Made by a program: the position numbers and the translations under genes. This document shows, one piece after another, positions 22,301 to 34,700 of a DNA stretch of 64,000 nucleotides. This stretch comes from Dermanyssus gallinae. Taxonomy: Eukaryota > Arthropoda > Arachnida > Mesostigmata > Dermanyssidae. Every line of letters begins with the position of its first letter. Position 1 is the stretch's first letter. The notes under the pieces are model-generated. The model did not search any database. It was given only the letters and a program-made list of their open reading frames with translations, and was not told the origin of the DNA. Where the stretch lies: contig QVRM01000977.1 of NCBI GenBank assembly GCA_003439945.1, positions 62,001 to 126,000 on the forward strand, written 5' to 3'.

Positions 22301-23260
22301 TCCTTCAATATGGCCTGCGATTTCTTCGATTGTTTTACGACTGTTGATGTTGAACATGGGAGTGGAATGGATGTGTTTTTTGAACGTCGCCTCAAACGTA
22401 TATTCGAACATAACACGCACATTAAATGTTGTCCTCTTGCGCCGGAGTTTGTATTTGTCGTATGTCTCTCGTGTTTGTGTGCCCACTACTTGGGAGCAGC
22501 CGTGCTCGGAGCAAAAGAGCGATGGTCGGGAAGGAAGCTAGGTTTTTTGGCAACAAAGCAGCAAACGGACCCTTTGGGGAGCAAACGGGCCCCTGTCGGT
22601 TGTCTCAGGGCCGGTACGTGGACAACATGAGAAAATGCTCGTTTACGTTAGCAAACGCTTGTCGCCGTGTGCGGCTGCGACCTTTCACGCCGCCAGCCTC
22701 TATTTGCATAACATCATTCCAGCTTTTTGTTGTTATCATTCCTTCGCTTCCCAATTCCTTTCGCTCGTTTTCCTCTTTCCAACGTTTTATCCCATTGTAG
22801 TACAATTCTTGTTCCTGCGCGGGCGCTCTCTCTTGCCTTGTATCTCTCTCTCTCTCTCTCTCCACATTTCTCCACTTTTCCACCTCGGCCTTTGCTCCGG
22901 TTGTTTCGCCGACTTGCAGCGTACGTGGCTCGATCAAAGACGACGACGACGACGACGACGACGACGACAACAACAACAACAACAACAGCAACCACAACAA
23001 GCACAACGGGCCGATGGAGCGTCAACGACAGATGAACGCTAGCACAACACATTCAGCATGTTTGCCCATGCCCAGACTTGATCGACGTCGTTGGCTGTTA
23101 AAAGCGCCGCTACAGCTTCTTGAGACTTGGAACGCGCCAGCCCGACGTACGCGCACGCTGGTAGTAGGCGAGGTTGCCGAAACTGTAGAAACAGGGGATT
23201 AGGGCATCTTCTGGGGAGCCCTCAGAGGCTTCCCCTTTACTTCCTTCGCCCCGTTCCTCT
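22300..23260. other. GC-rich tract with triplet repeats
   Basis: Several overlapping frames of 100-135 codons on both strands cover this region, as expected from simple-sequence composition. Notable parts are a TC run near 22845-22862, then about ten GAC triplets (22939-22968) that switch to about six AAC triplets (22969-22987). A host 5' exon is possible, but no family was recognised and no frame is clearly preferred. Confidence 0.35.
22939..22987. repeat. (GAC)n(AAC)n compound microsatellite
   Basis: About ten GAC units pass directly into about six AAC units, flanked by further CAA/CGA-rich sequence. Confidence 0.95.
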
Positions 23261-24640
23261 GTTTAGGTTGGAAAACGTCATGGTGTAAGCGTCACCTCAT
23301 TATTATTGACTGTCGTCTCTGCATAGAAAGTGGAAGAATAGTCGATGCTCATAGTTAGACTGCGATTGTCTATCTTAGCGTACCACAGCATTTGTTCTTG
23401 TCATAGGAGAATGCCGATAAGGCATATCGACCGTATAGCCCGTATAAGCCTGAAGCAGCGTGGACACCTAGCGAAGAAGGACGAGTAGTTGTACCGCATG
23501 TCCAACGTTGCCAAAGCTAACTTAGTCACACACTCTAAATAAAAGCGTTCGCGCTAAGTAGTTTCTTCGTGTAGAATCGACGCTTAGAACATATGCATGA
23601 TTCTGTCGGAGACAGAAATTCCTAGCCTGTGGGCTAATGAATGAAGCTTCATATTTATTAAAGTTGTAAAAAAACGTTGCAACACGGCTCTTTTACAGTA
23701 TACAGTGCAGTACACTGTACTATACTTCTGTAATATTGTATACAATATTTCAAACAGGTTAAATTTAAGAGTTCTTATGTTTTATTATGTACATGAATTA
23801 TTTAGCATTTTGAGGAAGCAAAATTGGAGCCAGAATTCGTAGCTGTAACTTTTGTCGGAATTTTTTGTAGGTCAAAAGTGTTATCGTTTGCCATTTAGCA
23901 TTAAGCACAGTTCTTTATCTAAATCAATGCCTAGTTTTTTTTTGGGTAGATTACCCGTGTATGCCCGTTTAATTAAGTGACTGAATTGAATAAAGCCAAC
24001 TACGCTAAAATGGAATAAAAAAATCACTTAGAAGGAACTTCATGTTTAGCTTCATAATGTAGCGAAATATGTCTTCGTACAGGCTGCTCAAAGCCCATAT
24101 ATTAGATAATTAGCCGAAATGGGCTTTGTGTACGCGCAAGCAAGGTGAATTAAATATTATAAATTTGCATAGTTTTTATAGTATCTGATAACTAGTTGAT
24201 TTTCCTTGTAGACACATATCTTATTCTTAAGAACTATTTATTCAACAAATGACGTGTCTGTTCCGCCCAATAGTTTCCGTGTAGGCGTTTTTTTAATTTT
24301 GCACTTGAAGAAATCATTCACTTTTTGGTATAATATTTTTATATAGCCGCGTTAACGTTTGAATAACACATGCCGTACTGTCAACTTGCTTGTGTACATT
24401 CCTCTGCAAAATGTCTCAACCTTCTTTCTATAACGCTAAAGTATTTTGTATTTGGACTTGCAATTTGTTAGCCCCAAACCTGTAAGCAATTCTACGGGAA
24501 AATGTCATTTTCATTGTGATAACCATTTTTCCGTCCGTACTGTGTAGGTATTGATCATAGATTTTATTCAAAGGAATCCTTCCATAAAATTGACGCTGGT
24601 AGAATCTATACGTATTTATTTTGTATCACTGGAGAACCGT
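23261..24640. other. AT-rich spacer
   Basis: No gene recognised. Small inverted repeats occur: a perfect 18-bp palindrome AATATTGTATACAATATT near 23731-23750, and CAAAGCCCAT...ATGGGCTTTG at about 24089-24131. Confidence 0.5.
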
Positions 24641-25780
24641 ATATGATTACTAATCTAGAATCTGCTAGTTACCGTGCTTTATTACAACAAGCGGTGTTAG
24701 ACGAAGGGAAACGTCGAAATAATGTTGTTGTTGTTTTGTTGTTGTCGCTGCTGTTGTTGCTGCTGTTGTTGTTGTTACTGCCGTTATTTTCACTGTTATC
24801 GTTGTTGTTGTTGCTGTTGTTACTGCCGTTATTGTTGTTGTTGTTCTTGCCTTTATTGTTGTAACTTCGGCTAGTGCATGCTCCTGTTGTTGTTGCTGCC
24901 GACACGCGTTGCATCTGCTGGGTCCAATTTCCGCTGTAGGCGGGGTGATTGCGGCACCGAGGAGACGCTAGGAGACGGTCGGTTATATTCTCTCTCTATC
25001 CGGCTCTCATCTACTACCAGATGATCAGGAAATGACTGCGCCGCCATCGCGCGCCTGCCTAGGATAGGCTGCGTGTGAAGATGCGTGCGAAGAGGGGGGG
25101 TTGTTGGGCCGCGCCCGGGAGGTCGGCTGGCTGCCTATGTGAATGTGTTTTCTCGATGATAAGAACGCGGCCGCCTGGACTGTAGGACGGAAGAAGTAGT
25201 CGTAGTTGTTGCTGCTGTTGTTGCTGCTGTAGGGGCAGTTGCTGTTGCCCTACAGCCGTTGGTGGTGGTATACGAGCGGCTATCGCTAACTAGGTAGATT
25301 CCTCTCTCTCTCTCTCTCTCTCTCTCGGATACCGCGCTCTACGTGTCTCCAGCGAGTCGACGACGAGTCTATATTTATCCTGAGTGAGTGGCATCGGCAA
25401 CGAATTCGACGGTGATTTCGGTGATTGTTGTTTGCTTCCATTGCCTTCATTGCCTCTTCTTACTTTCACTACTTTTTCTTCCCAAAACCTACCCGAAGTG
25501 CATTTAGTAGTAGTAGTAGTAGTAGTAGTACGTCTTATATCGTAGGATTTTACGAGTTTGTGTAGTGGTGGGACTCGATCGGGTCGATATTTTGTGTTCA
25601 GCGGGCAACACTCACTAAAACCCAACGCCATCTGGTCTGTTGTTGAGAATGATTGCCGCCAGTTCCACCAACGATTCTGTATCACGTCGCGACTAGGTAC
25701 TGCGGACAGGAGAGAAACAAGAGGCTCTTGACCGCTGCTACGTATGCTACGGCGCGCTACTGACTAGAATTGCACTCGGA
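24641..25780. other. TTG/CTG-rich and GC-rich tract
   Basis: A TTG/CTG-dominated stretch at 24721-24863 (Leu/Val-rich on plus, Asn-rich on minus) is followed by GC-rich DNA containing a TTGCTG tract (about 25203-25232), a CT tract (about 25302-25326) and eight TAG triplets (about 25506-25530). The 131-codon minus-strand frame at 25290-25685 includes translated simple repeats. I cannot support a gene. Confidence 0.4.
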
Positions 25781-27585
25781 GATCTACGCACTAACCTACT
25801 AAGAAATCGATGCACTAACCTTCTAAGGGATGACCAGCGTCATCATGCGCGCGTCTGAAGCAAGGGTTCGCGGCGCACTATTCAGCGGTGTATGCGTAAT
25901 AGGAACAACAACAACAATATACGAAAATTGCTGTGCCCTTGAAAAACGCAGAGCTAGTACTTAACGCCAGTCCCAGTCTTAGCAACACTCCGCCAGAACC
26001 CGCCAAAGCCTGTTCTCTGTTCCACTTCAGATTATCGACAAGAGCGAGCGAGAGAGACAGAGAGAATTATTTCCATTCAAATTAAAACAGTTTACTTTTA
26101 AACACAATCTCCTTGCGGAGCCTCCGTGTTTCAGACATAGTACTACTTGTTATCCCAGTTCTCTATAAAATGATTAGTATTTAGTGGCATCCTATTTAAA
26201 CTAAATGGCTATATTAATAACACAATAATAATAACAATAACGCTAATGCATGCATATGTTTAAATTGTCTTATCTATATTAATATTGTTCCTGTAGTAGT
26301 TGTAGATGCCATTTTCCTTGAAGAACTTCAGTGATGTACATTGCCTTAACTTATTATCGAGATCGTTCTATACTCGGGCCATGACCTTATTCGGCGATTT
26401 AAGTCAATAGTTGCAGTACACGTTGGTAGATTGTTTGGAAAGATTCTGACTTATAGACAAATGCGCAACCTTACTTGTTGCACTGAGCATATATCCATTT
26501 CAGATCACAAGTTGTCTGCATGTCGGACTCTGTGCTACCTGCGCGTGCGTTGTACCGCGATATGTTGATCTATTAGTCAGTCTGTTATGTTTCTAATCTA
26601 TCAGATCCACACAGAGGAAAGAATTCACGTATAAGGTGTGGGTACCAGTGGCGACAACAAGGCGCACAATTTATTTGTGCCTTCTGACAAAACAAGTCAC
26701 AAATAAATGCCTTGATTTGTCGCAAAAAAATCTGCCTTTCTAACCCATTTTGATTTGTGCCGTGTAAATTTATCGTCAATCTGTCTGTAGGTGATTGCCA
26801 CACAGGAGCCCCTAAAATTGTTAACTTAAACTAGAGAAAATCATTCATTAGCATGTTACATTATATATAATACAGTTATCACATGATTTTTTGGAGGGGG
26901 AAGGGGGAACAAGGACTTCAGAAAATGCAGCATAACATTTTCTCCTCTATGTGAACTATTTTAAACGAAACCCTTAGAAAGTGTTATATACCCCGTCAAA
27001 GTTTTGCTGAAAAAAAAATGCTGAATTTGCGGTAGCTCTACCGTACCTACTACGCACAAGTACGGGTTTGTTCAGCCAGACGCTTATGACGCATGGACGG
27101 TCCGTTCTCTAGAGGAGGAATGTAAACGCTCAGTCCTATTCAAGCAGTTAATATTGACCTATTATTAAAAAAAAAGGTCTAAAAAGTAAAATTATAGTAG
27201 CAAATTACAAATAATCCAACCAAGTTCAAGGCGAAGGTCGAGCAGAAAGCCGGGCTGTTATCATAAAAAAACGTCTAGAGTGACATTGACCAGCTTACGA
27301 ATCGGAGACGCAGTCAAGAGAACTATTGCAAAGGTCAACGCCAGATCTCGACGAGTTCTGCAGCATGTCGGTTTCGTGGCAGTCGACTGTTGGCACGGTT
27401 AAATTAAACCCCGATTAAACCAAACGCGACAGGATTGCCGGTCAGAACAATGAATGGTAAATATGTATATTACAGAAACATTGTGCTGCCTGTTGTTTCT
27501 CCTATCGTGTAGAGGAGAGGCAAGGGACAAGATAAGCCAGATTGCATGTATAGCCAGTAATTTCTTAAATAGGCACAGTAAAACT
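25781..27585. other. Unannotated spacer
   Basis: No gene or repeat family recognised. Scattered short frames only. Confidence 0.45.
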
Positions 27586-27652
27586 AGTGTATATTTATTA
27601 AAAGGTGATGTGAGTTGGGTCAACTCACATCACCTTTTAATAAATATACACT
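27586..27652. repeat. Perfect 32-bp palindrome, 3-bp spacer
   Basis: The left arm 27586-27617 (starting AGTGTATATT, ending GTGAGTTG) is the exact reverse complement of the right arm 27621-27652 (starting CAACTCAC), with GGT between. All 32 positions pair. The flanks do not pair. Nothing coding is associated. A perfect palindrome of this length is unstable in most genomes, so it is either very recent or an artefact of assembly or library preparation. Confidence 0.97.
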
Positions 27653-27867
27653 TCACTCAAAGATACAAGTGCGCAAAGGCTGCAATCATACAACGGAGGA
27701 TAGCGCGACTACACAGGGTCGTAAATTTAAATTAAGATACATGTTGGCGGCCTGCCCATCGTATCAGGAATTCGTTTATCCGCCACCCTTGGTAGCACAC
27801 GAAAGCTCGTTTCATATAGAATGCAAATACATACCAACCATAGCGGACCGAGCGCATGCGCTTCTGG

Positions 27868-27897
27868 AATTTTAGCGAAATCAGCTTCGCTAAAATT
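27868..27897. repeat. Perfect 12-bp inverted repeat
   Basis: AATTTTAGCGAA, loop ATCAGC, TTCGCTAAAATT. It lies 215 bp from the 32-bp palindrome. Confidence 0.93.
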
Positions 27898-29630
27898 AAA
27901 TCCCCTTGCATGTCGGACGAAACTTAAATGACGTTATAAACTTATTTGATTTTCCCAAAAGCACGGTTTTTCGTATTGCGGTTGCATACGCGGCTGGTAA
28001 CTAAACGGAACCCAGTTCCTCACGGGGGAATGAAAGATTCACTAAAGAGATAGGTTTTATGTAAGGACGAATTAACTGAATCGGTTCTAAAGTGCATTCT
28101 TAACCATCCTCTTGATTCGAAATGCACCTTAAATTTTAATTAAATTTTAACTATGGATGTACTATTGGACGAATTATTTACAAAGATCTCACTTACTAGT
28201 CGTGACTATTTGTTTCTAGAGCCAATTTATTGGCTCGGTGTCGTGTGCTGTCGAATTGTCAAGCAGAAAGTATTGTTTCATTTTGCTACTACATCCATCG
28301 GTTCGGGTACAGGAGCTAAGCAACGAAATTCTGTATAAATTATCTCTACAGATGAGTCAGAAGGCCTCCTTTGAATTTTCTCTCTGATAAAATAATTATC
28401 GTCGATGCAAATACAAATGCAAGGACTTGGCCACGATCTAGGAGACGTTTTCGTTGTGGGAGAAAGCGAATTTCCAGCCGTCGTGCGCGTCCCTAGTCTT
28501 ATGCTATTAATGGAAAAGTTGTGCAACCACTCTTTTTTCCGAAAGGTCAAATCGTGAAAATAAGTGTATCTCCATGTACTACAAATAAAGCAAATTGACG
28601 TGGATATAAAATATTCTGTTAAGCGTAGACCACACGTTACCCGGCCAAATGGATCACCCGTTCTTATTAGCAGTACAAGATTAACTGGCAAACCGGGACG
28701 TGCAAAAATGCCACTCAAATATTTGCTTGCATTCAAATATTGATTTAGAAGCAAGCGACATATTTGCGTTCTAAATTAAATCCTGCGAACTACCCTCATA
28801 TACTCGTCAAATGCCTCATATGCATTGCACCGAAACAGTCCACCCCATTAACTACCGCAGAGCCACGCTAATGTCTGAAATACTATACACTTGTTATGCT
28901 GTTAAATAATACACTTAAGCCTCTACTCTGCTGACTCCTCCGTTTTCTATGAACGCCAGCAGATAGTCTCTTGTTAGGTGTTCAAAAAGCTTACTGGGTC
29001 GTGTATCGATTGACGATCACGAAAACGGCATCATCATTTAGTCATTATTCCACCAATAAAGCTTCCACTTAGCTACTGTTATGAAATTAATGTGTAGATC
29101 AGTCAGTGCGTTTTTCTCCATGCCCTTTATGTAGTCTTGTAATTTTATAATAATGTTAACGTAGCAATAAAACTGCGTTTCAATACAATACCGCGTCAAC
29201 TTTTTTACTGTCTAACAATTACATCTTAGACGCTCGTGGCTGGTTCTTTTTGAGGAGGTTTAGGGCACAACATACATTTACGTACGAGCATAACAGGGGT
29301 TGGAAAGCCCGTTAACATGCCCGTGCTCAGACAGTGTGCCACTCAGACACCTAACGGTAAGTCTCGCAGGCAAGCCTTGGCGCTTGATAAGTGTCGATTC
29401 TCCTTATTATATCCCTCCGACTTGCGGGACCCGTAATGCAAAAGAGTAACTTCGCACAGGCGGCGGCAGAGCAACAGAAGCTTTAAATCATTGCGTCCTG
29501 CTTCTCGAGTCGCAAGTTGGCAGTAACTCTCGTACGCTTTCCACCATTTTTCTTCTTACTTCTTTTTTTCTTTCATAATACGCTGAATGGGATTTATAGC
29601 CGCGTCCCAGTTTTTAACTGACGCGAGTAA
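27898..29630. other. Spacer with one long unassigned frame
   Basis: A 158-codon open frame runs on the minus strand (28278-28754). It has no motif I recognise and no clear start context. The rest has no visible feature. Either the frame is chance or it is a relic too diverged to name. Confidence 0.35.
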
Positions 29631-29639
29631 GTGCGCGAC

Positions 29640-30005
29640 TGACGGCTCTCACAGCGTGTTCATCCTGGCCATGCCTCGTCTGCTCTCGGCTCATGCGACG
29701 CATCTCAACGCCGTTTGTTTCTGAGAGTCCACTTCGTCACAGTGCACACAGACCCCTTCTTCCCCTTCCCGTTGAAATCCATCTGGACAATGGCTGGCGA
29801 CCCGAGAAACTTAAAAAGGCCACTTTTCTTCTTCCCGATGAATAGTATTGCCTCACTTTTTGGGGGGCAAATGTTAGGCCGGCATCTCTCATCCACATCC
29901 TATCGACATCCGCCAGTGCAGTATTGGCGTATGTCTCCAGTTCGATCATAGTCCTGACCCTGACTGTCGCAGCCAGGTCCTCTGCTGCGAAGCTGGTAAC
30001 AGGCT
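29640..30005 (-). mobile_element. R1-like LINE, RT fragment (antisense)
   Basis: The minus strand reads FAAEDLAATVRVRT (29965-30000), standing where the RT catalytic box FADDLA is expected, with an added residue. It continues ALADVDRMWMRDAGLTFAP, then in the neighbouring frame KSEAILFIGKKK, then VAFLSF. This order (box, then 'DVxRWMxxxGLxLAPxKSEAVLxxG') is typical of R1-type LINEs just after the catalytic box. At least two frameshifts and a stop disable it. It may belong to the same broad family as the relic at 12.2-13.2 kb. Confidence 0.75.
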
Positions 30006-30129
30006 AAAACAAGTCTATGGTGCTATAGTGTTTAAACGTCTTCTATAGTCATCGCGTTTTCATCCGTGGATTTATATACGCTTTTATTAGCAGAACATTG
30101 TACAACTAAATCCCGCGTAAACAACAGAT

Positions 30130-30215
30130 CCAGTTAGCTAGATCGAGGTTTGAACCTACGATAGCCGGTCTTTTGGTCATGCACGCTATCGCAAGGCCCT
30201 ATTTCGAACGTTGCG
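30130..30215 (-). mobile_element. Possible tRNA-derived SINE head
   Basis: On the minus strand GCGATAGCGTGCATGACC (A-box-like) is followed about 25 bp later by TAGGTTCAAACCTC, a good Pol III B box with a short pairing stem. The body downstream has no match elsewhere in the window, so this could also be a decayed tRNA pseudogene. Confidence 0.4.
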
Positions 30216-30531
30216 TCAGCCGCCTTATGTTAGAGTAGTCAGTAGGGCTGTCCACTTTTTAAGTAATACGCTAAATCCTTGCAGCGTTAGAACGCATTTA
30301 ATAAGATTATTAACGCTGTTCAATTGTCGACGGAATTGCAAAACGGAACTGTATATAACAAGATACAAGAAACCAGAGCTACCATTATTCTCAAGGCCAT
30401 CATCTTAACTCTCCCGTGCTTCTCGCTAATTTCAGACAATTTGCAAAAACGCCTCAAGCATAGTCATCCTTATATTAGTTTTCTACGTAGGCAATACAAT
30501 ACATTACAGCTTCATCATCAAAAACAAGAAA

Positions 30532-30555
30532 AACTGATTACTAAAGTAATCAGTT
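30532..30555. repeat. Perfect 11-bp inverted repeat
   Basis: AACTGATTACT, AA, AGTAATCAGTT. Confidence 0.92.
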
Positions 30556-30600
30556 CTTCTTCTGTTATACAATTCTACGTTATAGTTTAGAGAACGGTCT

Positions 30601-32030
30601 AATTTTGCACACCGAAACCGGGCCGATCGGTTAATGCCCCGGGCCTAGTCAACCCGATGGTACCGCTCGTGTGCGTTGCTGCATTTCGCAGCAGTAGATG
30701 CAACTTGTCCTGGTGTGGGCCGAGCCACTTTCCGGGGTGTGTGAGTATATGCTAGGATGTAACCCGGAATCGCGGGGTGACCGAGCTCGATTGTTGAGGA
30801 AGAAGGCTTGCTGGTCCGTTAATTCGGGCTGTTGTTCGCGATACGTATGCTACGTTCTAGCCAGTAGTCAGCGTAAACGTAGCCTCACACATATGAACAG
30901 ACAACAGCATAGTTTTGCATCTTCTCGGCTCAAAGCGAACGATATCCACTCCATCGCTCTAATGCGATAGACGCCACATTTTCTGGACCTCTGGGCTCAC
31001 AGCAAGTCGCATGGAGGTTCTTGCAGAACCAACAGTATCATCACTCACAAAAAGGCAAGAAACGAGGAGAAAGAGCAAAGAGGGAGAGAAAAAGGGAATC
31101 AGGTCGACGGTGATGATAACGACAATGATAACGAATATCGCCTACAGTGTCCTGTTTTGAAGGGTGGGCTCGTTGTAGCGTTCTACAGATGCACGGCCAC
31201 CGCGTCATTGAGTGGGTGGCATACGCATTGTTGTGCAATGTGTCTTCGTTGAACGACTAGGGGTCATCGCGCGATTCAGGTCAAATAAGTTGGCTCACCA
31301 TCACGCCATAACCACCGTGATGGCGGTCGGGACTGATCAGCACCACCGTTAGCGATGTGCCACCACTGAATCGCGCAAAGCTTGCCTCATCACAGTCATT
31401 AATAATAGCTACACCACTTGCCCACGCGCCATTCATCCTGGCCCACACCTATTTTGTTCTGGTTGGCGAGGTTGTCTCGTGTGTGTGTGTTGCTCACGGT
31501 GTTGAGCGTGCATACAGTGCTATCGCCCGAGAAGACAGGAAGACGAAAGACATGAGAAGGCGGGCGCCGGTGAGTCTTCTCCCCGCTTCGCCCCCGCTTC
31601 CCGCGCCACCCAGCCCCAATTACCAGAGGCCGGAGACCGGTACCTGTCGCCGGTTGTTGATTCATAAAAGTTGCACTTTTAATGAAGCCTAAAGCCGCGT
31701 CAAAGCCGCCACCCAAAGGCCTTCCTTCTCTTACTCTTTGCCAAAGTCATCAGGTCCTGATACAGAGGCGCTGGCTTGCCTGCGCGGCTACTGCAGGAAA
31801 GAGAGCTCCGTGTGCTGCAGAGTCGATCTGGTCGTCGCTTCCTGTCTCTCCTGGTGGACACAGACACGACTGACGCCTATCATCTTCTTCGTGGACCGTA
31901 GACGGTCAGCGCGGACAGCCGCGTGATGTCTGTTCCAACAAACTCTAACAGCCCGACGTAGGCAGAGCATCATCATGACGTCATTCTCTCGGCGTGCGCT
32001 GCCCTATCGGCCGCTTGCCCTTTTGTCCTA
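30601..32030. other. GC-rich tract, no gene recognised
   Basis: Overlapping frames on both strands (for example 31357-31692 plus and 31399-31716 minus) occur in GC-rich DNA. A short GT run lies at about 31480-31492 and a small CCATCACG...CGTGATGG inverted repeat near 31290-31325. No family resemblance was seen. Confidence 0.35.
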
Positions 32031-33630
32031 GCTAATATAACAATGGACGAATTGCTACTGCTGCGCCCTACGATATTTGCACGCTGCTAATTGACATTGT
32101 GGTTACGATGGCAACGCCTTACTCTTTAGAACGGCGTCTTCCCGACGCCAATCGCTGATACAATACGCGGTGTCATTTAGAAATAATTTATACATCATCA
32201 TAATGCGATGGAGAAAGTGGAAGTCTTAACGTACTCTTTCTTTGATGCGCCTGTTAGCATGCGTACCTTGTATTATAAAAGGCTCATCCAGGTATAAGTG
32301 CATTTAGTGTTAACTAAACAAACTGAGTGGTCGCCTAATTAAAGGCTTTTCTTGTTGAAGTTATCTATGCCTTTAAGGTGCTTTGGGATTCATTCGTACT
32401 TACCCTAGTACTGATGACTAAGTAGTACGTGGCAAAAATGTATACATCTAGCAAATTGTAAATAATTATATTGATTATCATAGGAAGGTTTAAGTAATAT
32501 AATATAATATGCTTACTCTTATAATGGGTCCAGTATCGTCTAGATCTTTGTCTCATTTATGTATGTCTCTCATGGTAAACGTTAGCATACTTCATATCCA
32601 TCATACCTGATGCAAGGAGGTCAATGGGAACCAGTAAAAAGATTTGCTCATCCTGGGTTTAAGCACACGACCTCACCTGAATATTACTTGGCGTTTAATT
32701 ATTAAATTAATTTGTTCTCTCACATCAAACATAAGGCTAATGTCTTCACATAAAAAAAATGGGCTAACTTCAAAGTTTTGTAGGCTCTACGCGATATAAT
32801 TAGAGTATAAAATCACGCTGCAATAATCCTGCGGTCAATATCATGCGGCAACAATCAACGGTCCTCATGCTGTAAAGGTAGATGCTTGCTGTGTTCTGCC
32901 ACGTCTAATTTAGCCAATTATAGCGAACACAAATAGCCGTGGCATGTGCCGACCAAAATTAAGCCTATTCGGCTTGATCTAGAAACACCATCCAGCTTGC
33001 CTCGGGGGTGGGAGATCTCCAAGAGGACAGACGTCATGTTAGAATCCGGAAAACGTATATGATTGTGGACAACTCAGGCTTTATGTACGTAAACGAATCC
33101 GCCCTAGAAATACAGTAACCCAACGAGACATGGGTGAGGAGATCCAATCAGGTGATGAGGTCGCCGGGCTTCTGCGTCCTGTCTACTGACGTTGGATATT
33201 CATATATAACTGTTGCGTACTCATCTTCATCATTCATAGACGGAGCGTAGCAGGAACGGGAAATAATAGTGCTCGGACCAACACTATTATATATTTGAGA
33301 GTTGGGTTCCAATCAAGTTTTTTTAACGAGCACGAGTAATCGTGGTAGGCATAAGAGGAGAACACACAGTAAAGCTACGCTTCCCCCGCTGCGCTGGTGC
33401 AGTTATCGGCGCAATGCGGTTTGCTTAGCTCTTCTCCATTCACCGCCCCGATTGCGCCTTTATTGATTGTGCTTTCAATTCAATCAAAACTCGGTGCAGC
33501 TTTTCACTAAGAGGGTCCGCATAACCAGTTTTTGTAGTAGTTGTATTTATATTTTGTATTTTGCAATGACTTTGCACTTCAAGATGGCAAATAATTATAA
33601 TATAATTGTCATTATATACAATTTGAGCAA
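32031..33630. other. AT-rich spacer
   Basis: No gene recognised. A 9-bp inverted repeat (ATAATAGTG...CACTATTAT) lies near 33265-33292. Confidence 0.5.
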
Positions 33631-33639
33631 TTTATCGAC

Positions 33640-34160
33640 CGCCCCATCGGGCGAAAAAGTGAGCAAAGACCGTCTGGCGCCTCTGGTATCTAGCGCACAT
33701 CTGGGAGCAGAACCGGCAATGAGTTGATCGCCAACTGAGTGAAATCTTTGGGTGCCATACCAACTGATGATAGTTATGCACAATGTACCTTGTGTAAACG
33801 TGCTTTACCATTTATGTTTACTTTAAGGCGGTCTTTAAAAAAGAATCTGCAGAGCACTCGTAGGAGAAAACCACCCACCCCAACATGTCTAAATTTATCA
33901 ACTATTATGTGACGGGGAGCTCTGTCGAAGGCCCTGACACAATCCGTAAAGCCAGCGTACAAGTGGCCCCCGGGCGCAGTCAACCCCCGCTCTACTTCCG
34001 ACCAGAGTAAATGGACCGCGTTCTGTGTGCCCCGACCCTAAGTCCTAAGTCCGAATTGCTTCTAACTAGCTTTTGTACAAGCGTCGAAAGCAGTTGGATC
34101 TTTGCTTTGGAAATATTTGCTTGAAATAATCCCCCCGCATTCCTTGCTAGAAAGAACGAA
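33640..34160 (-). mobile_element. LINE-E reverse transcriptase fragment (antisense)
   Basis: A minus-strand frame with a single stop covers the RT palm. KQFGLRT (stop) GRGTQNAVHLLW comes first, then LTAPGGHLYAGFTDCVRAFD (motif A with its Asp), APRHIIVDKFRHVGVGGFLL and RLKVNING (33774-34060). Further on (33640-33770) the DNA aligns with a second copy at 53.25-53.35 kb, sharing GATTTCAC, TTGGCGAT and GTGCGCTA(A/G)ATACCA, which extends the element past the region before the catalytic box. No endonuclease or C-terminus was seen. This is a truncated, recently decayed copy. Confidence 0.78.
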
Positions 34161-34481
34161 AGTGATGGAGCAATTAGGAGCATACAAACAAACGAGTATA
34201 ATAGCACGGATGAAATCAAATGTAATTTGTGACAATGGCAGGCTGACGAAGTGCGATTACCTGCCTGTCAGCTGTAACCTAGGGAAACAACCGAAAAAGG
34301 CTTCCTTTAGGTTTTAGGTTAAATTTGGTTAATTAAAGCTTTATAATCCCTTTATCCAGACCCTATGCGAGCAGCGGTAACCTTGTCTGTATCGTAATGA
34401 TAAAAGATTATACACATAAGCACACATAGTTCCTTCAGAATCTTAGTCGGGTACAACGTTCGTCATGTAGCTACTCCCAGT

Positions 34482-34522
<41 letters not shown>

Positions 34523-34700
34523 AAAGCAACAGGCTATCACTAATCATATTATTTTTGCATATTCTCACCGATCGTACACACCAATGCAGCAACCGACACT
34601 ACTTCGATGGTTCTGTGGATCGTTGCTATACATATCACTGTCGCGTATTATTGTTCTAAGTTTAATTGCATCGATATGCGTCTGTATCAGGGTAGATTAT
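34161..34700. other. Spacer with (TA)n
   Basis: A TA array lies at 34484-34518. Otherwise no gene was recognised. Confidence 0.5.

Larger units (their letters stand above)
30006..30600. other. Spacer
   Basis: It holds a tRNA-like patch (30130-30215) and a small perfect inverted repeat (30532-30555). Frames here (30211-30408, 30324-30590) are unassigned. Confidence 0.4.

Noticed and set aside
22605..23052. Coding genes across the (GAC)n region
   Set aside because: Frames are open in several registers and on both strands because of the repeats; no single frame is supported.
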